DNA from: UBA4744 sp963707435
Lineage (GTDB): Bacteria; Actinomycetota; Acidimicrobiia; Spongiisociales; UBA4744
Assembly (NCBI GenBank): GCA_963707435.1
Contig: CAVPPF010000008.1
Span: forward strand, 1 to 64,000
DNA: 64,000 nt
Direction: 5' to 3'
The number at the start of each line of letters is the position of its first letter. Position 1 is the stretch's first letter. A program made the translations under genes and the position numbers. This document shows positions 17,260 through 26,052 of this stretch, piece after piece. The notes beneath the pieces are model-generated. The model saw only the letters and a list, made by a program, of their open reading frames with translations, was not told where the DNA came from and searched no databases.

Positions 17260-17799
17260 ATGAAACGCCCTCGGATTCTCATCCTCCTCGTTCTCGTGGT
17301 GGCCGGTTGCTCGGTTGATGTTTCGGTTTCGTTCGGTGGCGCCGATGCGGCCCAGGCGGCGGTCGACCTCATCGAGGGAGAGCTGGCGGACAAGGCAGGG
17401 ATCGGACCGCTCGACGCTACATGCGAGGAGATCGACAACCCGGAACCGGGTGACACGTTCACCTGCACGGCAACTACGGAAGACGGCGAGACCATCCGCT
17501 TCGATGCCGTGATGGAAGAAGACGAGATCGTCGATGTCGAGAGCGTGAACCTTGTCACCGCCGAAGGCCTCAACGCAATCGAGGAGCTGGCCGTTCAAGC
17601 CCTCGAGGAGAGCGTCGGCGAAACCCTGGGAAGGGACAACTTCGATTGCGGCGACCGGGGGATAGTCGTCGAACCGGGCGGAACCATTGCGTGTGTGCTC
17701 ACCGATCCTGTCAGCGGCACCATGTACGACGCAACGGTCACCGTCGAGGTGCTCGACCCGATCGAGATCTTCGTGGAGGTCATGGCACCGGCCGGCTGA
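17260..17799 (+). CDS. DUF4333-type lipoprotein with duplicated domain
   Basis: A 179-residue secreted lipoprotein. The signal sequence MKRPRILILLVLVVAGC ends at lipobox Cys17. Two tandem DUF4333-like units follow. Each has an amphipathic helix (AAVDLIEGELADKAG; AVQALEESVGETLG), a short conserved Cys-containing strand (ATCEEIDNPEPGDTFTCT; NFDCGDRGIVVEPGGTIACV) and a hydrophobic C-terminal strand. Each unit holds a Cys pair that could form a disulfide. Such domains occur on actinobacterial envelope proteins without known activity. It starts at ATG 17260 after AAGGGGAACC. Confidence 0.85.
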   Translation: MKRPRILILLVLVVAGCSVDVSVSFGGADAAQAAVDLIEGELADKAGIGPLDATCEEIDNPEPGDTFTCTATTEDGETIRFDAVMEEDEIVDVESVNLVTAEGLNAIEELAVQALEESVGETLGRDNFDCGDRGIVVEPGGTIACVLTDPVSGTMYDATVTVEVLDPIEIFVEVMAPAG

Positions 17800-17835
17800 T
17801 AGCAGGGCGCACCAACCGATCGGTGCCTCTGTCGC

Positions 17836-19152
17836 CTATTGCGGAATGGCCGTACCGAGCAGGGGCTTGCGGTCGAGTTCGGCGGAATCGATCTTGGCTT
17901 GCACGGCTTCCAGGGCCGTTTTGTTCTTATCACGCATGTGTTTTGCCAGCTCCGCTACCACCCGGGGCGCCGCAAATGATGTTCCGCTCCACGCTGCCCA
18001 TCCACGGAAGCGATCGATGTCGTCACCTGCCTGAACAGGATGAGCACCATCGAAGCCGGCGAAGAAGGTGCTGACCACCTCCACACCGAGGGCACAAGCC
18101 CGCACCCACGGGCCGTAGTTGGTGAAGGGGGCCGGAGCTCCTTCGTGATCGAGGGCTCCGACCGCCACGACGTACGGAAGAACGGCCGGGTACATCGGCA
18201 ACGAGGTGCCATCGTTGCCGGCTGAAGCAACCACGACCGTCCCCTTGTGGTACAGATCCGCAATTGCTTCGGCCAGGACGCCCATCCCACTGGTTGAGTA
18301 GCCGCCGAAGGACAGGTTGACGAAATCCAGGTGTTTGTTCCGTGCGGCAAGTTCACGCAGTTTCCTCCCGATCACGATCTCATCGCCGTCCCCGTAGGAG
18401 CTGATCACCGAATACACCTCGATATCACAGGCGGGGACGAGTTGCTCGATGATTCCGGCAATGAAGGTTCCGTGCCCGGCCACCGGATCGAGGTATCCCT
18501 TCTGATCGAAATCGGGTACTTCGGTGTTCGCATTGTTGGCAAGATCGCGAACCTGGCCTTGTGCGTACCCGGTGTCGAGGATCGCAATCATCGGAGGCAT
18601 AGCCTTTTCGACCCGTTCCAAGCTCTTGGCCTCTAGAGCCGGCCGGGCAGAACTGGGGCGCCGCCCGGTCTCTCGAAAGCTCTGATCGGCCGCCGGATTC
18701 GGGTTGGCGTAGAACGGGTTCGCATAGAACGGATTGGCGTAGAACGGATTGGCGTAGAACGGGTTCGCATAGAACGGATTCGCATTGAACGGATTCGCAT
18801 AGAACGGATTGGCGTAGAACGGATTCGCCTGAAACCCTCCGTTCTCCGGAAGGTTGTGCGCAAACAGCACGTGGTTCACCTGGGCGTAGATTCCGGCCTG
18901 GTTGAGTTTCGCGACGGCGTCGAGCGTATCCGGAACACCACGGAATCTGGCAAAAGAGCCCACCCGGTCGTAGTCATCCGGGCCATCCTTTTCCTCCCTC
19001 ACAACGCCGCCATGCGCAGCGAGCTCAATGATGAGGGACTCGGCATCTTTGAAGTCACCACCGCGGACAATCACTTCACCGGGCCGGTAGGCGAAGCCTC
19101 CCCCGGGTGAAAAGGAAACGCGGGTCTGCCAGGGGCCGTTGAGTCGCGCCAC
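17836..19152 (-). CDS. Subtilisin-like protease with NPFYA pentapeptide repeat, no signal peptide
   Basis: A 438-residue S8 peptidase. The catalytic triad is visible as Asp193 (AILDTG), His227 (GHGTFIAG) and Ser392 (GTSFAAP), with the oxyanion Asn313 in SAGND. The first ~100 residues resemble a fervidolysin/I9-like prodomain (YRPGEVIVRGG, GVPDTLDAVAKLNQA). Residues 110-149 are eight back-to-back copies of Asn-Pro-Phe-Tyr-Ala, one being NPFNA, joining prodomain and catalytic domain. No signal peptide or membrane helix is seen, so it looks cytoplasmic or non-classically exported. The GTG start at 19152 is set by AAGGAGGT six bases upstream. Substrate unknown. Confidence 0.92.
   Translation of the reverse strand: MARLNGPWQTRVSFSPGGGFAYRPGEVIVRGGDFKDAESLIIELAAHGGVVREEKDGPDDYDRVGSFARFRGVPDTLDAVAKLNQAGIYAQVNHVLFAHNLPENGGFQANPFYANPFYANPFNANPFYANPFYANPFYANPFYANPFYANPNPAADQSFRETGRRPSSARPALEAKSLERVEKAMPPMIAILDTGYAQGQVRDLANNANTEVPDFDQKGYLDPVAGHGTFIAGIIEQLVPACDIEVYSVISSYGDGDEIVIGRKLRELAARNKHLDFVNLSFGGYSTSGMGVLAEAIADLYHKGTVVVASAGNDGTSLPMYPAVLPYVVAVGALDHEGAPAPFTNYGPWVRACALGVEVVSTFFAGFDGAHPVQAGDDIDRFRGWAAWSGTSFAAPRVVAELAKHMRDKNKTALEAVQAKIDSAELDRKPLLGTAIPQ
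18706..18825 (-). repeat. Eight-copy 15-bp tandem repeat encoding NPFYA
   Basis: Eight in-frame 15-bp units inside the subtilase gene, coding for residues 110-149. Unit three codes NPFNA, the others NPFYA. Units vary at wobble positions (for example Asn-Pro as AATCCG or AACCCG), so the peptide is conserved more strictly than the DNA. Confidence 0.9.
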
Positions 19153-19180
19153 TCTATACCTCCTTCTGACTCATTCGACC

Positions 19181-21814
19181 CTACCCGCGTGTCGTCTCCT
19201 GGTGCTCGGCGGGTGCTAGTACGGAATCCGCCAAACGGATGGCGTCGGGAGTCTCGAAACCGCTTCCTTCCCGGATTGCTGCGTCGTAGTCGCGCGCTCC
19301 CAGCGCTTCTCGCGCCTCGGCCAGGAGGCTGTCGCTCTCCCTACGGTCGTCGTCGTACAGCACCAGACCTATCTCGGACAGCACAGCTTCGCCTTTCGCA
19401 TGAAGCCGACCCGCCGTAGCCCAGTCCCGACGAGATCCTGCCACTCGTGCCGCAGCGATCAGGGAGTAGGCAACCATGGGCAGGGAACCCTGGGCCGCCG
19501 CCAGTTCAAGACAGGCCCGCTGGTGGGCGGCGGCAGTCTCGATGTCGCCCAGACGGAGCGCAACCTCAGCCAGATTCCCCAGCGCACTGGCCACGTAGGG
19601 CTCATATCCGACTCGCCGGTTGAGTTCCAGCTCCTCGGTGAGCGCTTGCTGAGCCGTCGCAAAATCCCCCATGGCCGCCGCCGAGGTCCCCCACAGGTTG
19701 TACATGCGCGATTTCCCGCGATCCGACAAGGGTCGTTCGAGAGCCTTGCGAGCGATCTCAATTGCTCCCGACCAATCTCCGGACCTCCTGGCGACTTCGC
19801 CCCGGGTTCGATCGACCCCCACATCGTCCCATTCAGGGAGACCGTGGACCCGGTGGAGCGTTTCGGCAGTCTCGACCAGTTCGATTGCGGTGGCGGTGTC
19901 TCCGGTTCGGAGGTGCAGATCGGCCAGCGTCGCCAGAAGTGACACTCTGACCGACGAAGGCTCGACCAACGACTCCGCGTACTGCGTCAGCTCTTCGATT
20001 CCGGCCCGGAACGAGTGGGAGGCGTCGTGGTACCGGCCGATTGCGCAGGCGATCTCCTGGGCGACTAGCTGCTGGCCATCACCCAGCAGCGGCACCAGGG
20101 CGCGGAGGTTGCCGATTTCCACGCCCACCGATCCCAGCCAGGCCGCGTCTGCCGGGTGCCAGGGTCCGGTGCGGTCGAGCAGGTGGCCGGCCAGCTTTAC
20201 CGCTACAGGTTCCGTTTCATCGGCTTCGGCCAGCCGGTCCCGGCCGTAGGTCCGGACGGTCTCGAGCAGACGGTACCGGGTGTCGTCGGCCGCCAGTTCT
20301 GCCACGACCAAGGACCGGTCAACCAGCGACCAGACGAGCTGAGGAACTTCGGCCGGTGCCAGTCCGTCCGAGGAAACGGCTGCCGATGCTGTGGCCAGCG
20401 AGAAGCTGGATCCGAAGATCGACAGGCACCGGAACGCCCGCTGCTCTGTCTCGGTGAGCAGACGGTAGCTCCACTCGAGAACACCCTCCATCGTGTGATG
20501 CCGTTCGCCGAGCCCCCGATCACGGCTTCTCAGCAGACTGAACCGGTCCTGGAGCGCTGCCACGATCTCTGCCGGTGACTGAACCGCGAGGTTCGCGGCG
20601 GCCAGCTCGAGGGAGAGTGGCAGGCCATCCAGATGCCGGCAGATCGAGACGACGGCCCGGGTGTTTCTCTCGTCGAGCGCAAAGCCGGGACGCACCGCTG
20701 CCGCTCGTTCGACAAACAACTGAACCGCCGGTGAAGCCAGGGCCTCATCGATAGCAGGGTTGTCCAACGGGGGAACAGGAAGAGGCTGCACGGGCCACAA
20801 CATCTCGCCCGCGACGCGGATCGGTTCGCGACTCGTTGCCAGCACACCGATCCCCGCACAGGAATCGAACAGCGATCCAATGATCTGCCGGCAGGTGGCC
20901 GCCACGTGCTCACAATTGTCGAGAAGGACAACCGCGCGGCTGCTCGAAAGGTGTTCCACCAAATCGGCCCAGCGGTCGCTCCCCGGACGAATGGCAGCGC
21001 CGACCTCCTCTGCGATAGCCGCCACGACCCCCGACTCGGTGACACCGGCAAGGTCGACCCTCCAGACACCGTCCACCCACAGCGGTGCAATCCGGACACC
21101 GATATCGCCCGCCACCCGCGATTTTCCCACGCCGCCGGGTCCGACCAGGGTCAGCAGGCGATGCGGACGGATCTCCGCAGAGGCCGCCATGATCATCTCA
21201 TCCCGTCCGATGGTCGGGTTCGGCTGCCGGACGAGATTGTGACCGTCGGCAGGGAGAGCCCGAATAGCCGGATGCTGGTGCGGCAACCCTTCACTCACGA
21301 CGTCGAATACCTGCTCCGGCTGGTCGAAATCACGGAACCGGTACCGGCCCAGGGATCGGAGGTCGAGCTTGTCGCCCGGCTCGATCCTCCCGGCGGTCTG
21401 CCCGGACACGAGGATCTGACCGCCGTGACCGGCGGCGACGATGCGGGCCGCCTGATGAACGGCCAGCGCCACGTAGTCGCCTGCGTGCGGCGTGGCCAGA
21501 CCGGTGTGAATACCCATCCTGACGAGCACCCGGCCGTGCTCCGGCCAGGGCTCGCGCAGCAACCCGAGCTGGGCAGCGATGCAGGCCCGGACCGCATCAT
21601 CCGCCCGCTCGAAGGCGACGAAGAAGGCATCACCCTCGACCGAGACTTCACGTCCGCCGTGCGCTGCCCAGGCATCGCGCAGGATCTGCCGGTGCCGTTC
21701 GAGAACGTCGATGTAGCGGTCCCCGAGTTGATGAACGAGCCGGGTCGAGCCTTCGATGTCGGTAAAGACAAACGTGACGATGCCGGACGGGAGTTCCGAG
21801 TTCGGGATGACCAT
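19181..21814 (-). CDS. Class III cyclase fused to AfsR/LuxR-like NB-ARC ATPase and TPRs
   Basis: An 877-residue cytoplasmic protein. The N-terminal class III cyclase domain (about 10-180) has VTFVFTDIEGST (Asp19) and VSVEGDAFF (Asp62). A STAND/NB-ARC ATPase follows with Walker A GPGGVGKS at 225-232 and the downstream VVLLDNCEH (Walker B). The C-terminal third is helical and TPR-like (LATLADLHLRTGD, ALGNLAEVALRLGD). No DNA-binding helix-turn-helix is visible at the C-terminus, unlike LuxR-type relatives. ATG 21814 was chosen because the longer frame to 21877 adds only low-complexity residues. It lies upstream of the subtilase in the same direction with a 28-bp gap, so the two may be cotranscribed. 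Confidence 0.9.
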   Translation of the reverse strand: MVIPNSELPSGIVTFVFTDIEGSTRLVHQLGDRYIDVLERHRQILRDAWAAHGGREVSVEGDAFFVAFERADDAVRACIAAQLGLLREPWPEHGRVLVRMGIHTGLATPHAGDYVALAVHQAARIVAAGHGGQILVSGQTAGRIEPGDKLDLRSLGRYRFRDFDQPEQVFDVVSEGLPHQHPAIRALPADGHNLVRQPNPTIGRDEMIMAASAEIRPHRLLTLVGPGGVGKSRVAGDIGVRIAPLWVDGVWRVDLAGVTESGVVAAIAEEVGAAIRPGSDRWADLVEHLSSSRAVVLLDNCEHVAATCRQIIGSLFDSCAGIGVLATSREPIRVAGEMLWPVQPLPVPPLDNPAIDEALASPAVQLFVERAAAVRPGFALDERNTRAVVSICRHLDGLPLSLELAAANLAVQSPAEIVAALQDRFSLLRSRDRGLGERHHTMEGVLEWSYRLLTETEQRAFRCLSIFGSSFSLATASAAVSSDGLAPAEVPQLVWSLVDRSLVVAELAADDTRYRLLETVRTYGRDRLAEADETEPVAVKLAGHLLDRTGPWHPADAAWLGSVGVEIGNLRALVPLLGDGQQLVAQEIACAIGRYHDASHSFRAGIEELTQYAESLVEPSSVRVSLLATLADLHLRTGDTATAIELVETAETLHRVHGLPEWDDVGVDRTRGEVARRSGDWSGAIEIARKALERPLSDRGKSRMYNLWGTSAAAMGDFATAQQALTEELELNRRVGYEPYVASALGNLAEVALRLGDIETAAAHQRACLELAAAQGSLPMVAYSLIAAARVAGSRRDWATAGRLHAKGEAVLSEIGLVLYDDDRRESDSLLAEAREALGARDYDAAIREGSGFETPDAIRLADSVLAPAEHQETTRG

Positions 21815-21944
21815 CGGCCTAGTCTCGCACACCGGCCCATCGGCTTGCCGGGCGGGTGACGACCGGTGGCCACTCACCCGATCGGCGGGAGCTCGCCGGG
21901 GAAGTCGGTGCAGTCATCAGTGTTCCCTTTGCTATGTTCGGGCC

Positions 21945-22655
21945 ATGGACACCATTGTTTCGGGCGTGTATCAGGTTCCCGGCTACGCCCGTTCCTACAT
22001 CATCGACGGCGACGAGGGAGTGACGCTCATCGACACCGGACTCCCCGGACGGCACAAAGCGATCATCGGCGTGCTGGCCACCATCGGACGTTCCATGGCA
22101 GATGTTCGTGCCATCGCCGTCACCCACGCCCACTTCGATCATGTGGGGGGAGCCGCTGCCCTCAAACGTGAGACCACCGCTCCCCTCTTCGCCTCGGCGA
22201 TCGACGCTCCCGCTATTCGAGGCGAGGAGCCGTCGCCGCCCCCGCCGGCTCTCGAACGGGTCCCGTTCATCGAGTCCCTGCTTCGCCTCGCGCCCCGGTC
22301 TCGCAGCGTCGACGTCGACCAGGTCGTTGCCGAAGGCGACACCGGCTCGCTGCCGGAAGACCTGGCCGTTGTGAATACTCCCGGCCATACCCCGGGACAT
22401 GTGTCGTTCCTGCTCGACCGGAGCGGAGGAGCCCTCTTCGTCGGCGACGCGGCCATGTCGACGAGGAACGGAGAGATCAAGCGCGGGTTCATGAACCGAT
22501 CCACTCCTACCTTTGACGCCAGCCTGCGCCACATCGCCGAGTTCGAGTTCGAGGTGGCATTCTTCGGCCATTCCGAGCGGCTGGCCGGGTCGGCTTCCGC
22601 CGCCTTCCGACGATTCGCCGCTTCGCTGCCCTCGAGCAGCATCCCCGAGCAATAA
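21945..22655 (+). CDS. Metallo-beta-lactamase fold hydrolase
   Basis: A 236-residue MBL-fold hydrolase with the full dinuclear metal motif: THAHFDHVGG (His61, His63, Asp65, His66), then TPGHTPGHVSF, the VGDAAM aspartate and FFGHSE (last His). Proteins of this branch are generic thioesterase/lactonase-like hydrolases; the substrate cannot be deduced. The start at ATG 21945 matches the conserved N-terminus (VYQVPGYARSYIIDGDEGVTLIDTG region). It is divergent from the cyclase gene at 21814 and convergent with the lipoprotein at 22659. Confidence 0.92.
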   Translation: MDTIVSGVYQVPGYARSYIIDGDEGVTLIDTGLPGRHKAIIGVLATIGRSMADVRAIAVTHAHFDHVGGAAALKRETTAPLFASAIDAPAIRGEEPSPPPPALERVPFIESLLRLAPRSRSVDVDQVVAEGDTGSLPEDLAVVNTPGHTPGHVSFLLDRSGGALFVGDAAMSTRNGEIKRGFMNRSTPTFDASLRHIAEFEFEVAFFGHSERLAGSASAAFRRFAASLPSSSIPEQ

Positions 22656-22658
22656 CGG

Positions 22659-23186
22659 TCAGGGCAAGTACGCCTGTTTGCCCGCGGTGACGGTGTCGTC
22701 GTGCAGCGTGAGCGTTATCGGCAGATCGCCCGCCACGAAGCCGTAGAACTCGCTCGTGTCGGCGGAACCTGCGAAGAGCAACGCCAGCTCGTCGGTAGAA
22801 ACGGGCGAGTCGATGAGGCCGCCCGAAGCATCAAACCCGATCAAAACAAACTCCGCTCCGTCGGCAACGGCCAGCTGCCGTTCGTCCGTCTCATCAGCAT
22901 TCTGGATAAAGAAATCGTTGGGGAGTTCCTCATCGGCACCGATCACTCCGGCGTTCCTGGCGGCTGCAAGAGCCTCCTCGCCGGTGAGTAGCTCCGCCGG
23001 ATCGAAGACGAGTACTCCGTCGTTCAGGCTCCGTACGAACCCGAACTGGTCGACGGGTTGCGTCGTGGCCGAGGTCGTGGTGGTCGTGGCCTCGATGGAG
23101 GTGTTTGTAGACCCGCCTGTGCAGGAAGCAAACAGGGCTCCGGTCAGCATCAGTGCCGACCCGGTAGCCCAAATGCGAGCGCGCAT
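22659..23186 (-). CDS. Thr-rich lipoprotein of unknown function
   Basis: A 175-residue secreted lipoprotein. Signal MRARIWATGSALMLTGALFASC ends in a lipobox Cys22 and is followed by a Thr-rich linker (EATTTTTSATT). The soluble domain starts around residue 44 (FGFVRSLNDGVLVFDPAELLTG) and contains a repeated alternation of acidic and hydrophobic residues with no motif I recognise. ATG 23186 has AAAGGAAAA upstream. It is divergent from another Thr-rich lipoprotein at 23442. Confidence 0.8.
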   Translation of the reverse strand: MRARIWATGSALMLTGALFASCTGGSTNTSIEATTTTTSATTQPVDQFGFVRSLNDGVLVFDPAELLTGEEALAAARNAGVIGADEELPNDFFIQNADETDERQLAVADGAEFVLIGFDASGGLIDSPVSTDELALLFAGSADTSEFYGFVAGDLPITLTLHDDTVTAGKQAYLP

Positions 23187-23441
23187 GAGGTGTTTTCCTT
23201 TGCTGCAGCGTGAGCGGGTCCTTCCCGCTTCATCGATGAGACGTCGCATGATCGGTCGCGGTTCCCGGGTATCAAGGAACCTTCGCTGGAAAGATGTCAC
23301 CAGAGTTCTGCCGCGTTGAGGGGTCGCGTTTCGGCGAGGCATGGTGGACGACGACGTCCAGGAAGTGACGAAGAAACGGCATCACCGTTCGGCGTTTTTG
23401 CATAGGATCACAGGTCACTTCGCACAACTGAAAGGTGGAGC

Positions 23442-24179
23442 ATGGGTCCGATACGAAGCGGGCTGCTTGTGTTGTGCTTGATCCTGGCGGCATGTTCGTC
23501 TGCGGCCGAACCGGGGACACTTCCGACCACGGCGGAGCAGCCGGCGACCACCCGGGCGCCATCCGCAACCACCACCACGCCGCTCCCCTCCAGCACGACC
23601 ACCGAACCCGCTTGCACCGAGGTGGAGGCGGTGTTCTTCGACAGCCGCGGCTTCGTCTGCCCCCCACACATGAAACCCGGCCGGTTCTTTTCGGATGCGA
23701 TTGGATACCGGCCGGGCACGTACACGACCCGTTTGTTCGAACCGGGGTTCTCGTTCACACAGCAAGCGGCGTTTCAGTCGGGTGGTGAGAACCTCGACCT
23801 CGTTGCCATCGAGGAAAACAGCAGCCGGGCGATGTACATGTTCTCAGCCGGACCGGCCGGCCAGCTTGCGGCATTCCCTTTCGACACGCTTCCCTGGGTG
23901 CAGGATCTGGAGGTTTCGCCGATCGAGTACTGGGGAGCGTCCGGCACGCAGATCGACTTCACGGTGGGCTCCTGCCCGGCCGTTGGCTGCTTGATCAACG
24001 TCGACGCCTTCATCGAAGCGTATGGGTGGGTCGACGGCAGCCGGGTGCGTTTGCTGATCATCGATGTCGCAGGCGGACCGATTGCCGTAGAGATCACATC
24101 CCAGAAGTCCCGATTCGAGGCCTTTTGGTCGGAGGTCGCCCAGCCAATCCTCGAATCCATCGAGTTCGCAGGGGACTGA
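23442..24179 (+). CDS. Thr-rich lipoprotein of unknown function
   Basis: A 245-residue lipoprotein: signal MGPIRSGLLVLCLILAAC with lipobox Cys18, a Thr/Pro/Ser linker to about residue 55, then a soluble domain with Cys58, Cys72 and a later CPAVGC pair that could form disulfides. The GYRPGTYTTRLF and EYWGASGTQIDF segments suggest a beta-rich fold; no catalytic signature is seen. The start is supported by AAAGGTGGAG just upstream of ATG 23442. Probably surface-exposed; role unknown. Confidence 0.8.
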   Translation: MGPIRSGLLVLCLILAACSSAAEPGTLPTTAEQPATTRAPSATTTTPLPSSTTTEPACTEVEAVFFDSRGFVCPPHMKPGRFFSDAIGYRPGTYTTRLFEPGFSFTQQAAFQSGGENLDLVAIEENSSRAMYMFSAGPAGQLAAFPFDTLPWVQDLEVSPIEYWGASGTQIDFTVGSCPAVGCLINVDAFIEAYGWVDGSRVRLLIIDVAGGPIAVEITSQKSRFEAFWSEVAQPILESIEFAGD

Positions 24180-24183
24180 CGAC

Positions 24184-24208
24184 CCGTCCTGAGAGGACCT
24201 CAGGACGG
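24184..24208. terminator. Hairpin between convergent genes
   Basis: A perfect ten-pair stem (24184-24193 with 24199-24208) with a five-base loop lies just after the lipoprotein stop at 24179. It overlaps the stop codon of the convergent cyclase gene ending at 24200. It is likely a two-way terminator; no T tract is present. Confidence 0.6.
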
Positions 24209-25948
24209 CGGGGACGGTACGTCAACCACCTTGAGTACCCCCGCCTCGTCCACGACGGCGACGACCCTCCCCGAGCCGGTCAGGAAGGCCGCAGGGCTTT
24301 CGCCGGGCTCTCGCATGAGCGGCATCCACGAGCCAATGTGCAGGGAGATCACGGTTCCATCGTCCGTGGCGTAGGAAAGCAGTTCCCCATTGATGGTCGG
24401 CCCGATCGCCGGATCGCCCGCAGGCAACTCGACACGTTCCTCATTCAGATCGGCGTCGAGCACCACCAACCAGCCGGGCGCCAGGTAATACACGAGATTC
24501 TCAACGATCGTCGGCGTTCCCGCGATGGTGACTGGATCCGAACGAAGTCGTCCGGTTTCCCCGTCGAGCAGGTGGAGGAACCCTTCGGCATCGGAAACCA
24601 CCAGCGTGACCTCGGTCCGCTGACCGGTAGCCCCAACCCGGGTTACCTCCAACGCGGCGAGCGACTCGACACGACCGTCGTACTTCCCCACCACCGATCC
24701 GGTACCGGTGAAGTATCGGCCCGGCCATCGCTTCTCGTTCGGGTTGTCGAACTCCAACGCCACGACATCGCCGCGAACGTCTCCGAGGTAAACGGAACGG
24801 TCCGCAACCACGGGCGGCGTTGTTATCTGTTGGAGCCCCGTGAGCGCGTACTCCACCGGCAGAGGATCGCACTCGCTTCCCGCCGAGGTGTCGACGGTGT
24901 AGAAGAAGCCGGAGGCCCCGGCCCCCAGCAGGATCATTCTGTCGACAATTGTTGGTGGGCCGGGTTCGAGGAAACCGAACGAACACCGCAGGGTTACTTC
25001 ACCCGAAAGCGATAGTCCGAGCAACTGGTAACCGGCGCGGGTCGTCACGTAGACGGTGCCCCCCGCCACGACCGGAGGATGATCGATAGGCACCGAAGTG
25101 TCGAAACGCCACAACTCGTCACCGGAGTTGATGTCGAATGCCTGGAGCATCCCGTCGGTGGTCGTCGTGTAGACAACGTCGCCTTCGATGGCGACTCCCG
25201 ATGCGGGCGCCTCGAGCGATTGTTCCCAGCGCATGGATCCGGCCGGTATCACCGCCGGTTCGTCTACCGGCATAGTGGTGGACTCGGGGATGGTGGTCTC
25301 AGCGGTCGAGGATTCCGGGGTCAGTGCCGACGGCAACACCACCACCGCAAGCGCCACAAGAGGACCCAGGGCCAGCAATCCGACAACAACGGCACGCCGT
25401 TTGGTTGGTCGGTGGCGGGGGCGCGGGCCGAGGTCGAGCACATGGATTTGCTCCGGGACCCCGATGCCCTTGAGGCGGCGCCGGCCAAGATCGGTCGTAG
25501 TGAATCCGGCCGCCTGGAGGTGATGTCGCAGCAAGTCGAGGGTCGTCTGCGAGATGAGCACATCGCCGCCCTCCGCAACCGAGAGGATGCGAGCCGTCCG
25601 GTTGACCGGCGGTCCGAAGTAGTCCCCGTCGCGTTCATCGGCAATCCCGGTGTGAATGGCCATGCCGGTTCGCAGCGCCCCCAGCACGCCCCAATCTGCC
25701 TCGGCCAGCACCCGCTGAGCTTCGATCGCCGCATCGATCGCCTGCATGGGACGCTCGAATGCGGCGGAGAAGCTGTCGCCGCCGGTGGCGAAGACATAAC
25801 CGCTGTGCTTCTGGATGGCACCCTTGACGATGGCGTCGTGGCGCGCCAGCGCCTCGCGCATGGCGCCGGGGTGCCGGTCCCACAGGGCGGCGCTTTCCTC
25901 GATATCGGTGAACAAGAACGTGACCGTTCCGGTTGGCAGCTGTGCCAC
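24200..25948 (-). CDS. Class III cyclase linked by one membrane helix to a PQQ-type beta-propeller
   Basis: About 582 residues. The N-terminal cytoplasmic cyclase domain has TFLFTDIEES and ATGGDSFSAAF (two metal aspartates), GMAIHTG and NRTARI. One membrane helix (about 186-210, AVVVGLLALGPLVALAVVVL) follows a basic cluster. The outer part is a PQQ-like propeller with repeats such as GDVVYTTTTDGMLQAFDINSGDELW. The topology suggests an extracellular sensor that controls an internal cyclase in reverse order to usual receptor cyclases. Two GTG starts compete. The one at 25960 contains AGGAGG within its own first codons, so I prefer GTG 25948, though the spacing is short (3 bases). Confidence 0.88.
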   Translation of the reverse strand: MAQLPTGTVTFLFTDIEESAALWDRHPGAMREALARHDAIVKGAIQKHSGYVFATGGDSFSAAFERPMQAIDAAIEAQRVLAEADWGVLGALRTGMAIHTGIADERDGDYFGPPVNRTARILSVAEGGDVLISQTTLDLLRHHLQAAGFTTTDLGRRRLKGIGVPEQIHVLDLGPRPRHRPTKRRAVVVGLLALGPLVALAVVVLPSALTPESSTAETTIPESTTMPVDEPAVIPAGSMRWEQSLEAPASGVAIEGDVVYTTTTDGMLQAFDINSGDELWRFDTSVPIDHPPVVAGGTVYVTTRAGYQLLGLSLSGEVTLRCSFGFLEPGPPTIVDRMILLGAGASGFFYTVDTSAGSECDPLPVEYALTGLQQITTPPVVADRSVYLGDVRGDVVALEFDNPNEKRWPGRYFTGTGSVVGKYDGRVESLAALEVTRVGATGQRTEVTLVVSDAEGFLHLLDGETGRLRSDPVTIAGTPTIVENLVYYLAPGWLVVLDADLNEERVELPAGDPAIGPTINGELLSYATDDGTVISLHIGSWMPLMREPGESPAAFLTGSGRVVAVVDEAGVLKVVDVPSPPS

Positions 25949-26052
25949 GGGCCTCCTCACTCGTCAAGATACCGGGGAGCACCCACGATCGCCCGCACCG
26001 TCACCGGCGGACCGGAGCTTCCTCGAATCGAGATGCCACGCCCGGGGCCCGA

